This document shows, piece after piece, positions 4,930-5,881 of a DNA stretch of 5,881 nt. Source of the stretch: Clostridia bacterium (GTDB lineage: Bacteria > Bacillota > Clostridia > Oscillospirales > Ruminococcaceae). A program made the position numbers and the translations under genes. Numbering within the stretch: the first letter of the stretch is position 1; each line of letters starts with the position of its first letter. The notes under the pieces were generated by a model. It was not told where the DNA came from and ran no database searches. It saw nothing but the letters and a program-made list of their open reading frames with translations. The stretch lies in the NCBI GenBank assembly GCA_009177225.1, contig WFLZ01000099.1, forward strand, positions 12,220 to 18,100, in the 5' to 3' direction.

Positions 4930-5202
4930 TTATATAAGATTGTTTATAATATCTTCGATTTCAATACAGGCATCTTCAACTTTTATTATGGTTTCATCAT
5001 CAAAAAAACGACTGCCGCCGGCTAACTGGTCAATCAAAAAAACTATTTCAATCACATATTCAACCGGCACACTACCTACTGTTTTCCATTCATAAACTTT
5101 ATTCAATAAAAAAGACTTTATTTTTTCATAATCGTCGGTACTGAAAATATCGTCCATTCTTAATTTTAAAAGAAAATTTTCCACATATCTGCTTAAATCC
5201 AT
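4930..5202 (-). CDS. Hypothetical protein, 90 residues
   Basis: I do not recognise this protein. It starts MDLSRYVENFLLKLRM and is predicted soluble, acidic and mostly helical (RYVENFLLKL, YEKIKSFLLNKVYEW, EYVIEIVFLIDQL, KVEDACIEIEDIINNLI), with no cysteine motif, signal peptide or membrane segment. The start at 5202 is preferred over the in-frame ATG at 5235 because GGTGA (5207-5211) precedes it at good spacing; the longer form would add 11 hydrophobic residues encoded over the U-tract of the tRNA terminator. The gene begins about 20 bp after that terminator with no clear promoter of its own, so it may depend on readthrough from the tRNA operon. It converges on the SUKH gene and shares its terminator. 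Small size, acidity and the SUKH neighbour would fit an immunity-like protein, but that is only a guess. Confidence 0.6.
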   Translation of the reverse strand: MDLSRYVENFLLKLRMDDIFSTDDYEKIKSFLLNKVYEWKTVGSVPVEYVIEIVFLIDQLAGGSRFFDDETIIKVEDACIEIEDIINNLI

Positions 5203-5206
5203 ATTA

Positions 5207-5211
5207 TCACC
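5207..5211 (-). promoter_or_regulatory. Ribosome binding site that sets the start of the 90-residue ORF
   Basis: Read on the minus strand, GGTGA precedes ATG 5202 with a few bases of spacing (TTGGTGATAATATG). It is moderate in strength but better than anything before the upstream ATG at 5235. Confidence 0.55.
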
Positions 5212-5220
5212 AATAAGTAT

Positions 5221-5254
5221 AAAAAATAAAAGCACCCGAAACTAATCAGATGCT
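5221..5254 (-). terminator. Intrinsic terminator of the tRNA operon
   Basis: On the minus strand AGCATC (complement of 5249-5254) pairs with GGTGCT (complement of 5231-5236), one pair being G-U, and is followed by TTTATTTTTT (5230-5221). It lies immediately downstream of tRNA-Cys. The stem is short, so some readthrough into the 90-residue ORF is plausible. Confidence 0.7.
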
Positions 5255-5260
5255 TGAAAG

Positions 5261-5331
5261 AGGCGCCACCCAGATTTGAACTGGGGATCAGGGTGTTGCA
5301 GACCCACGCCTTACCACTTGGCTATAGCGCC
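5261..5331 (-). tRNA. tRNA-Cys (anticodon GCA)
   Basis: A complete cloverleaf is visible on the minus strand. The acceptor GGCGCTA pairs with TGGCGCC (one G-U), the D arm is GCC...GGC, and the anticodon loop CTGCAAC with GCA is closed by GGGT/ACCC. The T arm contains GTTCAAATC, and the discriminator is U. It is 71 nt long, short as is usual for bacterial tRNA-Cys. The 3' CCA is not encoded, unlike the other three tRNAs in this operon, so it must be added enzymatically. The outermost anticodon-stem pair appears to be a U-U mismatch. Confidence 0.92.
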
Positions 5332-5335
5332 GTAC

Positions 5336-5411
5336 TGGAGCGGATTACGAGGCTCGAACTCGCTACCTCCACCTTGGCAAGGTGGCGCTCTACCAGATGA
5401 GCTAAATCCGC
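5336..5411 (-). tRNA. tRNA-Gly (anticodon GCC)
   Basis: The acceptor GCGGATT pairs perfectly with AATCCGC. The D arm is GCTC...GAGC, the anticodon arm is CCACC-TTGCCAA-GGTGG, and the T arm contains GTTCGAGCC. The discriminator is U and the CCA is encoded (5336-5338). Its 3' end is only 4 bp from the 5' end of tRNA-Cys, so they share a precursor. Confidence 0.95.
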
Positions 5412-5534
5412 ATTTCTAATATTAATTTTATATGACAGAACTACTCAGCTTGCGGTTGTACTTTCTGCATCAACATAAATGCTATACATACCATCATGAA
5501 AGCAAACTCTGTCTGAGTCGTTCAATTCATATAG
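5412..5534 (-). other. 123-bp spacer inside the tRNA operon
   Basis: Neighbouring tRNAs here are 4 bp apart, but Gly and Asp are separated by 123 bp. I find no tRNA cloverleaf, terminator or promoter in it. On the minus strand a 26-codon TTG-initiated open stretch (5525-5445) exists but has no ribosome binding site. In many clostridia a tRNA-Phe gene sits between Asp and Gly in such clusters; none is recognisable here, so loss or replacement is possible. Confidence 0.5.
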
Positions 5535-5611
5535 TGGCGACCTGGAAGAGACTCGAACTCTCGACCTCCGCCGTGACAGGGCGGCGTTCTAACCAACTGA
5601 ACTACCAGGCC
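5535..5611 (-). tRNA. tRNA-Asp (anticodon GTC)
   Basis: The acceptor GGCCTGG pairs with CCAGGTC (one G-U). The D arm is GTTC...GAAC, and the anticodon arm is CCGCC-CTGTCAC-GGCGG with anticodon GTC. The T arm contains GTTCGAGTC, the discriminator is G, and the CCA is encoded (5535-5537). It lies 4 bp after tRNA-Val. Confidence 0.95.
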
Positions 5612-5615
5612 ATTG

Positions 5616-5691
5616 TGGTGGGGACTACAGGACTCGAACCTGTGACCCTCTGCTTGTAAGGCAGATGCTCTCCCAGCTGAGCTAAACCCCC
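5616..5691 (-). tRNA. tRNA-Val (anticodon TAC)
   Basis: The acceptor GGGGGTT pairs with AGTCCCC (including two wobble pairs). The D arm is GCTC...GAGC, and the anticodon arm is CTGC-CTTACAA-GCAG with anticodon TAC. The T arm contains GTTCGAGTC, the discriminator is A, and the CCA is encoded (5616-5618). It is the first gene of the operon, about 30 nt downstream of the -10 box. Confidence 0.95.
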
Positions 5692-5728
5692 ACACATTTT
5701 TATATCGTCCTCATCTGACGACTATTAT

Positions 5729-5757
5729 ATTATATCACAGCTTTTCAGATTTGTCAA
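5729..5757 (-). promoter_or_regulatory. Full-consensus promoter of the tRNA operon
   Basis: On the minus strand, TTGACA (5752-5757) and TATAAT (5729-5734) are separated by exactly 17 bp, with TG one base upstream of the -10. A second TATAAT overlaps just downstream (5724-5729). A strong promoter of this type is expected for stable RNA. Confidence 0.9.
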
Positions 5758-5760
5758 CCC

Positions 5761-5792
5761 TTTTTCCGAATTTTTTTCAAAAAAATTTTCAG
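5761..5792 (-). promoter_or_regulatory. A/T tract upstream of the tRNA promoter (probable UP element)
   Basis: Alternating runs of A and T lie directly upstream of the -35 box. This is the expected place and composition of an UP element, or intrinsically bent DNA, that enhances stable-RNA promoters. Function is inferred from position. Confidence 0.5.
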
Positions 5793-5832
5793 ATTTGATT
5801 TAAGGCTTTATTCCACAGAAAAATAAGGGTGA

Positions 5833-5852
5833 GAGGGTACTTGCGTACCCTC
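5833..5852. other. Perfect 8-bp hairpin, probably the terminator of an upstream minus-strand gene
   Basis: GAGGGTAC (5833-5840) and GTACCCTC (5845-5852) flank a 4-nt loop. Transcribed leftward, the loop is GCAA (a GNRA tetraloop). The U-rich stretch TTATTTTTC comes only about 8 nt after the stem on that strand, so termination is possible but not textbook. On the plus strand no T-tract follows. Confidence 0.4.
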
Positions 5853-5857
5853 ATATA

Positions 5858-5879
5858 GAATTAACTTTCTGAATTAACT
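5858..5879. repeat. Short direct repeat GAATTAACT
   Basis: GAATTAACT occurs at 5858-5866 and 5871-5879, a 13-bp period, at the right edge of the window. It may be part of an operator or simply chance in AT-rich DNA; the context beyond the window is needed to judge it. Confidence 0.35.
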
Positions 5880-5881
5880 GA

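Noticed and set aside
5445..5525. 26-codon minus-strand open stretch in the tRNA spacer (contains RVCFHDGMYSIYVDAES)
   Set aside because: It looks protein-like, but has a TTG start only, no ribosome binding site and lies inside a tRNA operon. Not supported as a gene.
5432..5659. 75-codon plus-strand ORF with WKRLELSTSAVTGRRSN and GTTGLEPVTL strings
   Set aside because: This is the well-known spurious translation of the antisense strand of tRNA genes (Asp and Val here).

Overview
The window looks like chromosome of a low-GC Gram-positive anaerobe of the Clostridia, most plausibly a Ruminococcus-like member of the Oscillospiraceae. This is inferred from the AT-rich sequence, strong GGAGG-type ribosome binding sites, TTGACA/TATAAT promoters, and the character of the cell-wall genes. 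No rRNA or taxon-specific marker is present, so the assignment is tentative.

Layout, left to right. (1) 1-227 is the 3' end of a prephenate dehydrogenase gene (tyrA, + strand). (2) 301-1038 is an Amidase_3-like N-acetylmuramoyl-L-alanine amidase with a C-terminal bacterial SH3 domain (+). It converges on (3) 1110-2510, a membrane-anchored DacF/PBP5-like protein of the S11 D,D-carboxypeptidase family (-), in which all three catalytic motifs are substituted, so it is probably a pseudoenzyme. One hairpin between them, with its U-tract on the minus strand, ends the S11 transcript. (4) A divergent AT-rich promoter region (about 2560-2644) serves the S11 gene and a calcineurin-like metallophosphoesterase (2688-3350, +), followed after 57 bp by a TspO/MBR membrane protein (3408-3866, +). 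(5) 3913-4261 is a compact small-gene locus: a strong promoter, a hairpin at the predicted 5' end of the mRNA, two tandem genes for the same 19-residue, five-cysteine peptide, a decayed third repeat unit, and a strong terminator. (6) 4260-4889 is a self-contained transcription unit for a SUKH (SMI1/KNR4) protein, with a full-consensus promoter and a bidirectional terminator shared with an unrecognised 90-residue protein on the minus strand (4930-5202). (7) 5222-5757 is a minus-strand tRNA operon, Val(TAC)-Asp(GTC)-Gly(GCC)-Cys(GCA), with a perfect consensus promoter, an upstream A/T tract and an intrinsic terminator.

Two themes stand out. The first is cell-wall biology with atypical enzymes: an amidase lacking the usual first zinc histidine, and an S11 protein lacking Ser, Lys, Asn and Gly of its active-site motifs. 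The second is the duplicated cysteine-rich microprotein. Its two coding copies differ at four positions, all third-codon and all synonymous, which is good evidence that the peptide is translated and selected. I do not recognise its family, and it is the best candidate for an undescribed system here.
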